NCBI RefSeq assembly: GCF_902703175.1
Contig: NZ_CACRYJ010000006.1
Coordinates: forward strand, 186,001 to 250,000
From: Occultella aeris
GTDB taxonomy: Bacteria > Actinomycetota > Actinomycetes > Actinomycetales > Beutenbergiaceae
Direction: 5' to 3'
DNA: 64,000 bases
Below the pieces are notes generated by a model, which worked only from the letters and a program-made list of their open reading frames with translations, searched no databases and was not told the origin of the DNA. Position 1 is the stretch's first letter. The number at the start of each line of letters is the position of its first letter. Of the stretch, positions 24,635 to 32,764 are shown piece by piece. The position numbers and the translations under genes are program-made.

Positions 24635-25962
24635 GGGTGTCCGGCCTGGAGGTCGGCTTCGACCGCACGGACATCACCCCGCTCGGCGCCGTGGCTCTGG
24701 CCGGGTTCGCCGCACGGGAGGGACTCGGGCCCACCGGGGACGTCCTGGCGCCCCTGCATGTGCGTGCGCTCGTGCTCCGCAGCGAGGGCGAGCCCGCCGT
24801 GGTCCTTGTCACCGCAGATCTGCTCTGGTGGGGGGACGACATCGTGGCCTCGCTGCGGTCGGCCTTCAGCGCCCGATTCGGACTCTCCCCGGAATCGCTG
24901 GTGCTGCATGCCACGCACACCCACTCCGGGCCGCAGGTCTCACGCGGGATGACCCCCTCACTCGGCATCCCGGACGACGCCTACCTCACGTGGCTCGAGC
25001 AGCAGACCCTCGCCTGCATCGAGCGTGCGTTCGCCACGAGCACCCCGGTCCGGGTGGAGTCGGCCCGGGTCGACACCGGCATGACCGTGGACCGTCGGTG
25101 GGCCCGGACGGCCGGGGAGATCGCGGTCTCGCGGATCGACAGCGACCTGACGGTGGTACGCCTGGTGGGTGATGACGACGCAACCGTCGCGCTGCTGGTG
25201 CACTTCGCATGCCACCCGGTCCTGCATCACGGCAACGCCGTCACCCCGGACCTGGCCGGAACCCTCGCCGACGTGCTCGAACGGGACACCTCACCGTTCG
25301 TGATGTACCTCCAGGGCTGCTGCGGCGACGTGAACCCGGACCGCTACGACGCGGACGGCGAGTTCGCCGACGGTGGTCAGGCCGACGTGGAGGACTTCGC
25401 CAGGCGCCTGGCCGATCTGGCCCGCCGCGCCGTGGCGGACGCGGTCCCGGCCGGTCCGGGGGCCGTGTCGATCAGTCGTCGTTCGGTGGTGCTGCCGTTG
25501 CAGGAGCGCGCATCCTGGCGGCTGATCACGGCCTGGGCCGCCACCGGTGAGGGCGTCCGGGCGGAGTGGGCCAGGATCATGGTGGCCGATCCGGCACGGT
25601 TCGCCCGCGACCCGCTCCTGCAGCTCGTCAGGATCGGCCTCACGCCAGACCTTGCTCTGCTCGGACTCTCGGGTGAGCCGGTGAGCCACTACGGACTGTT
25701 CACTCGCGAGCTCAGTGGGGGGCGCTGCCTGCCGATGGGCTACACCGACGGCATGACGACGTACCTGGTCACCCGCCGTCACCTCCGCGAGGGCGGGTAT
25801 GAACCCTACGAGGCCCCCCTCTACTTCGGCCTGCCGGCACCGTTGTCGCCCGCTGCCGAACAGCTGATCCTCGACGAGATCGCCGCCCTGGTGGCACCTG
25901 CGCCGTCGGCGCCACCCGGCTCACTGCCCGCCTCCAGGCGCGAACAAGTTACAAGACGGTAA
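24631..25962 (+). CDS. Neutral/alkaline non-lysosomal ceramidase-family hydrolase
   Basis: 443 residues from GTG 24631, which overlaps the upstream stop as GTGA; ATG 24616 is an alternative. The family's zinc-amidase core is visible: GFDRTDITP at the N-terminus, LVTADLLWWGD, the metal motif ATHTHSGPQ (His pair), LLVHFACHPVLH and MYLQGCCGDVNP. It lacks both a signal peptide and the C-terminal domain of true ceramidases, so it is the shorter bacterial type, found with carbohydrate genes. It probably cleaves an amide bond in an N-acyl sugar or lipid. Substrate not determinable. Confidence 0.75.
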   Translation: MRVSGLEVGFDRTDITPLGAVALAGFAAREGLGPTGDVLAPLHVRALVLRSEGEPAVVLVTADLLWWGDDIVASLRSAFSARFGLSPESLVLHATHTHSGPQVSRGMTPSLGIPDDAYLTWLEQQTLACIERAFATSTPVRVESARVDTGMTVDRRWARTAGEIAVSRIDSDLTVVRLVGDDDATVALLVHFACHPVLHHGNAVTPDLAGTLADVLERDTSPFVMYLQGCCGDVNPDRYDADGEFADGGQADVEDFARRLADLARRAVADAVPAGPGAVSISRRSVVLPLQERASWRLITAWAATGEGVRAEWARIMVADPARFARDPLLQLVRIGLTPDLALLGLSGEPVSHYGLFTRELSGGRCLPMGYTDGMTTYLVTRRHLREGGYEPYEAPLYFGLPAPLSPAAEQLILDEIAALVAPAPSAPPGSLPASRREQVTRR

Positions 25963-25983
25963 CGAGAAGTCGACGAAGAAGCG

Positions 25984-26013
25984 TTGACTCGCCGGGTGGC
26001 TAACGCATAACGT
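25984..26013 (+). promoter_or_regulatory. Promoter of the ABC transporter operon
   Basis: TTGACT (25984-25989), an 18-bp spacer and TAACGT (26008-26013), a good sigma-A-type pair. The predicted start site near 26020 lies immediately before the inverted repeat at 26024-26050. Confidence 0.6.
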
Positions 26014-26023
26014 CAGGGCAGTT

Positions 26024-26050
26024 CGAGATTTACGGACAGCCTAAATCTCG
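26024..26050. promoter_or_regulatory. Operator: 9-bp inverted repeat (CGAGATTTA / TAAATCTCG)
   Basis: Perfect 9-bp arms around the 9-nt centre CGGACAGCC. It contains GCCTAAAT and a CGG half, shared with elements at 22766 and 32735, and lies at the predicted transcription start of the transporter operon. This position suits a repressor. AT-rich TAAAT is rare in this GC-rich window. Confidence 0.65.
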
Positions 26051-26098
26051 TCAGACCACGATCAGAGCCGATGACCGTCGACCGAGAGTGAGCACACG

Positions 26099-27892
26099 AT
26101 GCGCGCCAGACCCCTGACCAGCCGCCCGATCGGTACGGTGGCCGCGGCCGCCGTGGTCGCGCTGTCCCTCGCCGGATGCTCGCTCTTCGGCGACTCCGGA
26201 GACGATACCGGTGGCGAGGACGGCGACGCGGCCACCGGAGGCAGCATCACCGTCGCGGCCACGAACTTCGCCCACATCGACCCGCAGAGCATCACGTTCG
26301 GCATGTGGCTCGTGCAGATGGGCCTGCTCGAGGGCCTGGTGCTGCAGACCCCGGACGGCACTGACGTCCGACCCGGGGTCGCGGACGAGTGGGAGGTGAG
26401 CGAGGACGGAACGACCTACACCTTCCACCTGCGGGACGGCATCGTCTGGTCCAACGGCGAACCCCTCACCGCCGACGACTTCGAGTGGACCTACGAGCGG
26501 CTGCTGGACCCGGAGCGTGGCGCGAGCGGCGTGACCACCGGGGCGTCCTCCTACCAGGTTCCCCTCGGCATCCTGAACGCCGAGGACTACAACACCGGGG
26601 TCATCACCGACTTCGATCAGGTGGGCGTCGAAGCGGTGGACGAGCAGACGCTCGAGTTCACCCTCGACGCACCCAACCCCGGTTTCCTGATGGGCCTGAC
26701 CTACCCCTCGATGCTCCCGCTGAACCCGGAGGCCGTCGAAGGTGAGGCCGACTGGCAGCAGCCGGAGAACTGGGTCGGCAACGGGCCGTACAACCTGGCG
26801 GCCTGGACGGCGAACTCCAGCATGCGCTTCGAACGCAACCCGGAGTACTGGGACGCGGAGAACGTCGCCCTCGACGAGATCAATGTGCAGCTCGTGGAGC
26901 AGGGGGCGATCACCACCACCGTGCCGTACGAGAACGGCGAGGTCGACATCCAGGCGATCGGCGAGCCGGCCGAGATCTCACGCTTCCTCGCCGACCCGGT
27001 GCTGAGCGAGCAGATGCACGTGCTGGAGAACGCCGGCACCGCCTACATGATCCCGCTGCACAGCACGAACCCCGTGATGGAGGACCCGAGGGTGCGTACG
27101 GCGCTGAGCCTCGGCCTGGGACGTCAGGAGATCGCCGGCATCAGCGAGATGACTGAGCCGGCCTCCACCCTGCTCTCGCCGATCGTGCCGGGCTGGAGCG
27201 AGGACATCGCCGCCCACGAGCAGATGTGGGGCGAGGACGCCGTCGCCGAGGCGCAGGAGCTCCTCGCGGATGCTGGGTATCCGGGAGGTGAGGGCTTCCC
27301 GCCGCTGACCCTGCTCGCAGGCTCGGACTTCCCGCAGTTGGACGCGATCATCGACACCTGGGGCACGAACCTCGGGATCGAGGTCACGAAGGACGTGGTC
27401 GAGGTCGGCGTCTACGTGGACCGCCGCTACGCGATGCATGACGAGAACTACGTGGGCCTCTGGTACGGCTCCTTCTCCGGGATCAGCACGTGGCCCTACC
27501 AGGTGGAACAGCTGTGGTCGCCGGACATGCTGCGCCAGGCCGGGCTCGATGCGGCCGGGTACCAGCAGTTCGTGGATGTCCAGGCCGACGAGACCCTGAC
27601 TCCGGGCGACCGCACGGCCGCACTGGAGGAGATCCTCGCCACCAGCACCACCGACGAGGCGCAGGAGTTCGCCGAACTGGTCGCGGCCACCCGTGAGACG
27701 GTCGACGAGGCGGAGCAGCAGGAGATCTTCGCCGAGGCGGCCACCGTCCGCGAGGATGCCGAGCTCATCATCCCGGTGACCTGGAGCCACGTGGTGTACG
27801 TGGCGCAGCCCCGGGTGCAGGGTCTGGAGATCCGCGCCCAGGCCGATCGCTACTACTTCAAGGACCTCTGGGTCGACGATTCGGCGCAGTGA
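26099..27892 (+). CDS. ABC transporter substrate-binding lipoprotein (peptide/opine/nickel family 5)
   Basis: 597 residues. Lipoprotein signal with lipobox LAGC (Cys27), an acidic Gly/Asp linker (GDSGDDTGGEDGDA), then the SBP_bac_5 fold: GLVLQTPDGTDVRPGVADEW, YTFHLRDGIVWSNGEPLTADDFEWTYER, NPEYWDAENVALDEI, HSTNPVMEDPRVRTALSLGL and the C-terminal VQGLEIRAQADRYYFKDLW. It binds a peptide- or glycoside-like ligand outside the cell and passes it to the two permeases encoded downstream. It overlaps the first permease by 4 bp. The ligand is not predictable from sequence; context suggests an amide- or amino-sugar-containing compound. Confidence 0.9.
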   Translation: MRARPLTSRPIGTVAAAAVVALSLAGCSLFGDSGDDTGGEDGDAATGGSITVAATNFAHIDPQSITFGMWLVQMGLLEGLVLQTPDGTDVRPGVADEWEVSEDGTTYTFHLRDGIVWSNGEPLTADDFEWTYERLLDPERGASGVTTGASSYQVPLGILNAEDYNTGVITDFDQVGVEAVDEQTLEFTLDAPNPGFLMGLTYPSMLPLNPEAVEGEADWQQPENWVGNGPYNLAAWTANSSMRFERNPEYWDAENVALDEINVQLVEQGAITTTVPYENGEVDIQAIGEPAEISRFLADPVLSEQMHVLENAGTAYMIPLHSTNPVMEDPRVRTALSLGLGRQEIAGISEMTEPASTLLSPIVPGWSEDIAAHEQMWGEDAVAEAQELLADAGYPGGEGFPPLTLLAGSDFPQLDAIIDTWGTNLGIEVTKDVVEVGVYVDRRYAMHDENYVGLWYGSFSGISTWPYQVEQLWSPDMLRQAGLDAAGYQQFVDVQADETLTPGDRTAALEEILATSTTDEAQEFAELVAATRETVDEAEQQEIFAEAATVREDAELIIPVTWSHVVYVAQPRVQGLEIRAQADRYYFKDLWVDDSAQ

Positions 27893-28944
27893 TCGTGGGC
27901 TACCTGGAGTTCGTCGCCCGCCGCGTGGTGCGGATGGTCCTGTCCCTCGTCGTGGTCTCCGCGCTCGCGTTCACGTTGCTGCAGCTGGCACCGGGAAGCT
28001 TCGCGGACATCCAGCGCGCCAACTCCGGCTCCACCGGGATGGCGGGGGCCGGGGCCCAGGAGGTCGCCGGTGAGTTCGCCACCCGCTACGGGGCCGAGGT
28101 CCCGGCGTGGCAGCAGTACCTCGTGTTCATGAAGGGTGCGCTGACCTGGGATCTCGGTCCCTCGTACAAGTACCCCGCGCAGTCCGTGGAGAGCATCATC
28201 GCGCAGGGCTTCCCGGTCTCGGCGGCGCTCGCGCTGCTCGCGACGACGCTCGCCCTGGCGATCGCGATCCCGATCGGTGTGTTCGCCGCCCTCAAGCAGC
28301 GCACCCTCTGGGATTCCGGCTCCATGTTCGTGCTCACCCTGGGGCACGCACTGCCGAACTATCTGACGGCGGTGTTCCTGGTGCTCGTGTTCGCCGGGGC
28401 CTGGCACGTGCTGCCCGCGGCCGGCTGGAACGGCCCGGAGAACCTGGTCCTACCGGTGGTGGCACTCGCCATCGGCCCGCTCGCGGTCCTGGCCCGGTAC
28501 GTGCGCTCCTCGATGCTGGACACGTTGGGGGAGGAGTACGTGACCGCCGCGACCGCGAAGGGCGGGCGGCCGGGCGTGGTCATCCGCAAGCATGTCCTGC
28601 GCAACTCGCTCATCCCGCTGGTGACGGTCACCGGCCCGATGCTGGCCGCACTGATGACCGGCACCGTGTTCATCGAGACGATGTTCCGGATCCCCGGCCT
28701 CGGGTTGTCCTTCACCCAGGCCGCATCGAGCCGGGACATGCCGCTGCTGATGGGCACCACGCTCTTCTTCGCAATCATCCTCATGGCCACGAACCTGGTG
28801 GTCGACCTCCTCTATGGCCTCCTCGACCCGCGCGTCCGCGCAGAAAGTGGGCGAAAGCTACGTGGCCCTCGCATCAGCAGAAGAGACATCCCCGGCGCAG
28901 ACCCGGATCAGGGCGGCAGGTCCGGGGTCCCGAGCCTGGGCTAG
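27889..28944 (+). CDS. ABC transporter permease (DppB/OppB type)
   Basis: 351 residues with six transmembrane helices. N-terminal VARRVVRMVLSLVVVSALAFTLLQLAPG matches the OppB/DppB start, and the EAA loop for ATPase docking is EYVTAATAKGGRPGVVIRKH. The normal family end is DLLYGLLDPRVR; about 25 more hydrophilic residues follow before the stop at 28942. This C-terminal extension overlaps the next permease gene by 131 bp. GTG start overlaps the upstream stop (GTGA). Confidence 0.88.
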   Translation: MIVGYLEFVARRVVRMVLSLVVVSALAFTLLQLAPGSFADIQRANSGSTGMAGAGAQEVAGEFATRYGAEVPAWQQYLVFMKGALTWDLGPSYKYPAQSVESIIAQGFPVSAALALLATTLALAIAIPIGVFAALKQRTLWDSGSMFVLTLGHALPNYLTAVFLVLVFAGAWHVLPAAGWNGPENLVLPVVALAIGPLAVLARYVRSSMLDTLGEEYVTAATAKGGRPGVVIRKHVLRNSLIPLVTVTGPMLAALMTGTVFIETMFRIPGLGLSFTQAASSRDMPLLMGTTLFFAIILMATNLVVDLLYGLLDPRVRAESGRKLRGPRISRRDIPGADPDQGGRSGVPSLG

Positions 28945-29761
28945 GTTCCGTGCGAACCGGATGGCGTTCATCAGCCTCTGGGTCGTGGCAGTCCTGGTCC
29001 TGGTCGCCATCTTTGCGCCGTTCATCGCGCCGTACGGCCCGCAGGAGACGGACTACGGCCACCAGCTCGCACCGATCGGTTCACCCGGCCACCTGCTGGG
29101 CACCGACACCCTCGGCCGGGACATCCTGTCGCGCCTGGTCTTCGGCTTCCGGACGGCGTTGCTGGTGGCGTTCGCGGCCGAGGTCATCTCGGTGGCGGTC
29201 GCGCTCGTGGTGGGTCTGCTCGCCGGCTACCGGGGTGGCCGGGCGGACGGCATCCTGATGGCGGCCACCGACATCATGTATGCGTTCCCCACGTATCTCT
29301 TCGCGGTGCTGCTGGTCACCGTGTTCGGCCGGAGCTTCTGGTCGGTGATGGCGGCGATCGCCGTGGCCGGCTGGGTCACCCAGGCCAGGCTGATCCGGGC
29401 CCAGGTGATGACGCTCAAACGACGGGACTACGTCGAGGCCGCCCGCAGCATGGATGCCCAGGGGCCCACCATCGCGCTGCGCTACATCCTGCCGAACGCA
29501 CTCGGGCCGCTGCTGGTGACCACGAGCTTCGCCGTGCCGGCGGCCATCACCACGGAGGCCGGCCTGTCCCTGCTCGGCCTCGGTATCTCGGACATGCCGT
29601 CGTGGGGGGCCATGATCAACGAAGGGGTCAGATACGCGAGTTCCGCGCCGCACATGATCATCTCGCCGGCCATCGCGTTCGCGGTGACGCTGCTCGCCTT
29701 CACCTGGATCGGCGACGGCATCCGGGATGCGTTCGACATCACTTCGGAGGCCCGCCGGTGA
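28814..29761 (+). CDS. ABC transporter permease (DppC/OppC type)
   Basis: 315 residues with six helices. The N-terminus FRANRMAFISLWVVAVLVLVAIFAPFIAPY and the sequence GTDTLGRDILSRLVFGFRTALLV are OppC signatures; the EAA loop is RDYVEAARSMDAQGPTIALRYILPN. The ATG at 28814 gives a 131-bp overlap with the first permease; later in-frame GTGs (for example 28847) would shorten the overlap, so the true start is uncertain. The stop overlaps the ATPase start as GTGA. Confidence 0.87.
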   Translation: MASSTRASAQKVGESYVALASAEETSPAQTRIRAAGPGSRAWARFRANRMAFISLWVVAVLVLVAIFAPFIAPYGPQETDYGHQLAPIGSPGHLLGTDTLGRDILSRLVFGFRTALLVAFAAEVISVAVALVVGLLAGYRGGRADGILMAATDIMYAFPTYLFAVLLVTVFGRSFWSVMAAIAVAGWVTQARLIRAQVMTLKRRDYVEAARSMDAQGPTIALRYILPNALGPLLVTTSFAVPAAITTEAGLSLLGLGISDMPSWGAMINEGVRYASSAPHMIISPAIAFAVTLLAFTWIGDGIRDAFDITSEARR

Positions 29762-31410
29762 ACCGCTCCACACCGCCCGTCACGATCGACCCGCAGGCTC
29801 CTCTGCTCGAGGTGAGCGGGCTACGCACCGGTTTCCGCCGCGCCGACGGCGGCCAGTTCGTGGCCGTCGACGGCGTCACCTTCCGGCTCGAGCAGGGCCG
29901 GGCGTTGGCCATCGTCGGCGAGTCAGGCAGCGGCAAGAGCGTGACCATCAGATCCCTGCTGCGGCTCCTGCCGCGTACCGCCAGCATCCTCGGCGGCGAG
30001 GCCAGGCTGGCCGGCATCGACCTCATCGGTGCCTCGGACCGGACCCTGCGAAGGGTGCGTGGCCGTGAGGTCGGGATGGTGTTCCAGAACGCGATGGAGG
30101 CGCTCAACCCGACCATCCCGGTGGGCCGGCAGCTGGCCGAGGCACTGACCTGGCATGGCCTGTGCACCCGCGCCGAGGCACGCGCGCGAGCCATCACCAC
30201 GCTCGGTGACGTGGGCATTCCGGAGCCCGAGCGGCGCGCCCGGATGTATCCGTTCCAGCTCTCCGGTGGCATGCGCCAGCGTGCCATGATCGCGATGGCG
30301 ATCATCGCCGAGCCCCGGCTCGTGGTTGCCGACGAGCCGACGACGGCGCTCGACGTGACGGTGCAGGCGCAGGTCCTGGACCTGCTCGCCGAGATCAAGG
30401 ATCGGGGTACCGGTTTGATCATGGTCACCCACGATCTGGGCGTCGCCCGGCGCTTCTGTGACGACGTCCTGGTGATGAACCAGGGCAAAGTGGTCGAGTC
30501 GGGTCCGATCGAGGTGGTGCTCGACTCCCCGCGCGAGCCATACACCCGGATGCTGCTCGAGGCCACGCTCGAGGTCGGCGACGTGCGGGCCGCACCGCCG
30601 GAGGAGGCGCCCACGACGGTGCGCGAGCCACTCCTGGTCGCGGAGCACCTCGACAAGACGTTCCGCTCGCGCGGCGGGCAGACCCACGCCGTCCGGGACG
30701 TGAGCCTGGCCATCCGGCCCGGCCGGACCCTGGGCCTCGTGGGCGAGAGCGGCAGCGGGAAGTCGACGGTGGCCCGGCTCGTGATGGGCCTGCACGAACC
30801 CGACTCCGGCCGGGTCCTGCTGGACGGGCAGGACGTGCATGGCGAGGAGTCACGGCTGCAGCGCAGACGGATGCAGATGGTGTTCCAGAACCCGTACGGG
30901 TCGTTGCTGCCGCACTACACGGCCGGAGCGAACATCATCGAGTCGCTTCGTCTGCAGGAGATCGGTACCCCGGGCGAGCGAACGGAGCGGGCCGCCGAGC
31001 TACTGCGCCTGGTCGGCCTCGCCCCGGATGACGCACGCCGCTATCCGCAGCAGTTCAGCGGCGGACAGCAGCAGCGCATCGCCATCGCCCGAGCACTCGC
31101 CCCGGAGCCCGACGTGCTCGTCTGTGACGAGCCGACCTCGGCGCTAGACGTCTCGATCCAGGCGCAGATCCTCGACCTTCTGGCCGAGATCCAGGAACGC
31201 CTCGGGGTTGCCTATCTGCTGATCTCCCACAACCTCGCGGTCGTGGAGCGCATGTCGGACGAGGTCGCGGTGATGAAGGACGGTGCCATCGTCGAGCGCG
31301 GGGAGCGGCGGGCCATCTTCGGCGACCCGCAGCACCCCTACACTCACCGGCTCCTGGACGCGATCCTGCCCGTGCGTGGCTCGAGGGTGCCCGGGGCCGC
31401 GATCGCGTGA
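29758..31410 (+). CDS. Fused dual ABC ATPase (DppD-DppF type)
   Basis: 550 residues holding two complete nucleotide-binding domains. Domain 1: Walker A GESGSGKS at about 54, signature LSGGMRQR, Walker B LVVADEPTTALD. Domain 2: Walker A GESGSGKS at about 330, signature FSGGQQQR, Walker B VLVCDEPTSALD. The OppD/F C-terminal region after domain 1 carries YTRMLLEATLEV. It powers the importer made by the two preceding permeases. The last 67 bp overlap the convergent aminotransferase gene, so the end of transcription here affects both. Confidence 0.93.
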   Translation: MNRSTPPVTIDPQAPLLEVSGLRTGFRRADGGQFVAVDGVTFRLEQGRALAIVGESGSGKSVTIRSLLRLLPRTASILGGEARLAGIDLIGASDRTLRRVRGREVGMVFQNAMEALNPTIPVGRQLAEALTWHGLCTRAEARARAITTLGDVGIPEPERRARMYPFQLSGGMRQRAMIAMAIIAEPRLVVADEPTTALDVTVQAQVLDLLAEIKDRGTGLIMVTHDLGVARRFCDDVLVMNQGKVVESGPIEVVLDSPREPYTRMLLEATLEVGDVRAAPPEEAPTTVREPLLVAEHLDKTFRSRGGQTHAVRDVSLAIRPGRTLGLVGESGSGKSTVARLVMGLHEPDSGRVLLDGQDVHGEESRLQRRRMQMVFQNPYGSLLPHYTAGANIIESLRLQEIGTPGERTERAAELLRLVGLAPDDARRYPQQFSGGQQQRIAIARALAPEPDVLVCDEPTSALDVSIQAQILDLLAEIQERLGVAYLLISHNLAVVERMSDEVAVMKDGAIVERGERRAIFGDPQHPYTHRLLDAILPVRGSRVPGAAIA

Positions 31411-32642
31411 GCGTGGACCCTGGTCAGCGCAGTCACGATGTCGGCGACGTCGGCGGGGCCGTACCGCTCGTTCCAGGCGATCACCAGCAGGCGGGCGTCG
31501 ATCAGCTCCTCGGTCACCGGGCACAGGCCGGGGCGGTACTCCTGCGTCACGTCCGCCGGTGGGCCTGCGAGCGGGAAGCCCGAGGTCCCGTAGGTACGCC
31601 GTTCGGCGAGCACCGGGGTGAGGTAGAGCGGGCGCTGGATGTACCCGCCGGAGGCGGGGATGCCCTCGGCCTGGAGTGCGCGCGCGTACCAGTGCGCATC
31701 GGCGCCGGCGCGGACGGTGTCCAGGAACACCGGGTACTGCCAGTAGCTGTTCCCCGTCGCCGGTGCCGCGCTCAGGCCGTCCAGCCCGTCGACGACCTCC
31801 GTGAGCGTCGCCGCGGTTCTCCGGCGGTCCGCGACGACCCCGGCGAGCCGGGTCAGCTGCACCCCGGCGATGGCGGCCTGCAGCTCGGTCATCCGGTAGT
31901 TGAGGCCGAGGAACAGGTGGGTGCGCTCGTCGGTGTCCCGTGGCCAGGCCTTGTCCGCGAACAATCTGGCCCGGCGGGCCAGCGCCGCGTCGGAGGAGAT
32001 GGTCAGGCCACCGTCGCCGGCGGTGATGTGTTTCGACTGCTGCAGGCTGAAGCAGCCGAGGTGGCCGACGGTGCCGGCCAGTGCGCCGCCGGCACCGGTC
32101 CGGGTCAGGTACGCCTGTGCGCAGTCCTCGATCAGCACGATCCCGTGTGCATCGGCCAGGGCGCGCAGCTCGACCACGGGAGCGGGTTGGCCGAACAGGT
32201 GCACGGCGATGATCGCTCGGGTTCGGGGTGTGATCCTGGCAGCCACCGAGGCCACGTCGAGATTGCCGGTGGCCGGGTCGACATCGGCGAACACGGGGAC
32301 CGCGTTCTGGGCAAGGATCGGCAGTACGGTGCCGGCGTCGCTGAGCCCGGTGGTGATGATCTCGTCGCCCGGCTCGGGGTCCACGGCCGCCACGGCGAGG
32401 TGGATCGCCGCGGTTCCGGAGGAGGAGGCGATCGCGTGCGGCACGCCGTAATAGGCCGCGAAGTCGGTCTCCAGGCCCCTGGTCACCTCGCCGACCGTCG
32501 AGTTCAGCCGGCCACTGCGAAGCACCGCGAGGACCGCGTCCTCCTCCTCGGCGCCGAGGGTGCGGCCTTCGGCGGACTGCACGGACGGGAACGGTGCGGT
32601 GCGCACGGGGGCGCCGCCGTCGAGCGCAAGGACGTCAGACAT
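31344..32642 (-). CDS. DegT/DnrJ/EryC1/StrS-family PLP aminotransferase
   Basis: 432 residues. Sugar-aminotransferase family, fold type I. PLP lysine K204 in FSLQQSKHITAGDGG, aspartate of IEDCAQAY (about 172), SSSGTAAIHLAV cofactor loop and DVDPATGNLD. Such enzymes move an amino group between glutamate or glutamine and a keto-sugar or keto-cyclitol. The ATG at 32642 is chosen over a GTG-region extension because GGAGAG precedes it. Divergent from a second DegT gene with a shared 122-bp promoter region. The C-terminus overlaps the ATPase gene by 67 bp in convergent orientation. Confidence 0.88.
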   Translation of the reverse strand: MSDVLALDGGAPVRTAPFPSVQSAEGRTLGAEEEDAVLAVLRSGRLNSTVGEVTRGLETDFAAYYGVPHAIASSSGTAAIHLAVAAVDPEPGDEIITTGLSDAGTVLPILAQNAVPVFADVDPATGNLDVASVAARITPRTRAIIAVHLFGQPAPVVELRALADAHGIVLIEDCAQAYLTRTGAGGALAGTVGHLGCFSLQQSKHITAGDGGLTISSDAALARRARLFADKAWPRDTDERTHLFLGLNYRMTELQAAIAGVQLTRLAGVVADRRRTAATLTEVVDGLDGLSAAPATGNSYWQYPVFLDTVRAGADAHWYARALQAEGIPASGGYIQRPLYLTPVLAERRTYGTSGFPLAGPPADVTQEYRPGLCPVTEELIDARLLVIAWNERYGPADVADIVTALTRVHAHAIAAPGTLEPRTGRIASRSR

Positions 32643-32699
32643 GGGGTGCTCTCCTGGTGGATCGTGGTGGACCGTGGATGACACAGCGCCTTCACACTA

Positions 32700-32753
32700 T
32701 CGACTCGCACTATTTTTGTCGCTAACCTAATCCCAAATCCGGCAGGCCTAAAT
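32700..32753 (+). promoter_or_regulatory. Promoter and GCCTAAAT operator between divergent aminotransferase genes
   Basis: TCGACT (32700-32705), 17-bp spacer, TAACCT (32723-32728), then the element AAATCCGGCAGGCCTAAAT (32735-32753) ending right at the ribosome site TTGGAG of the plus-strand gene. Layout matches the 25984-26050 promoter/operator. The element could control both divergent aminotransferase genes. Confidence 0.55.
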
Positions 32754-32764
32754 TGGAGCACGTG

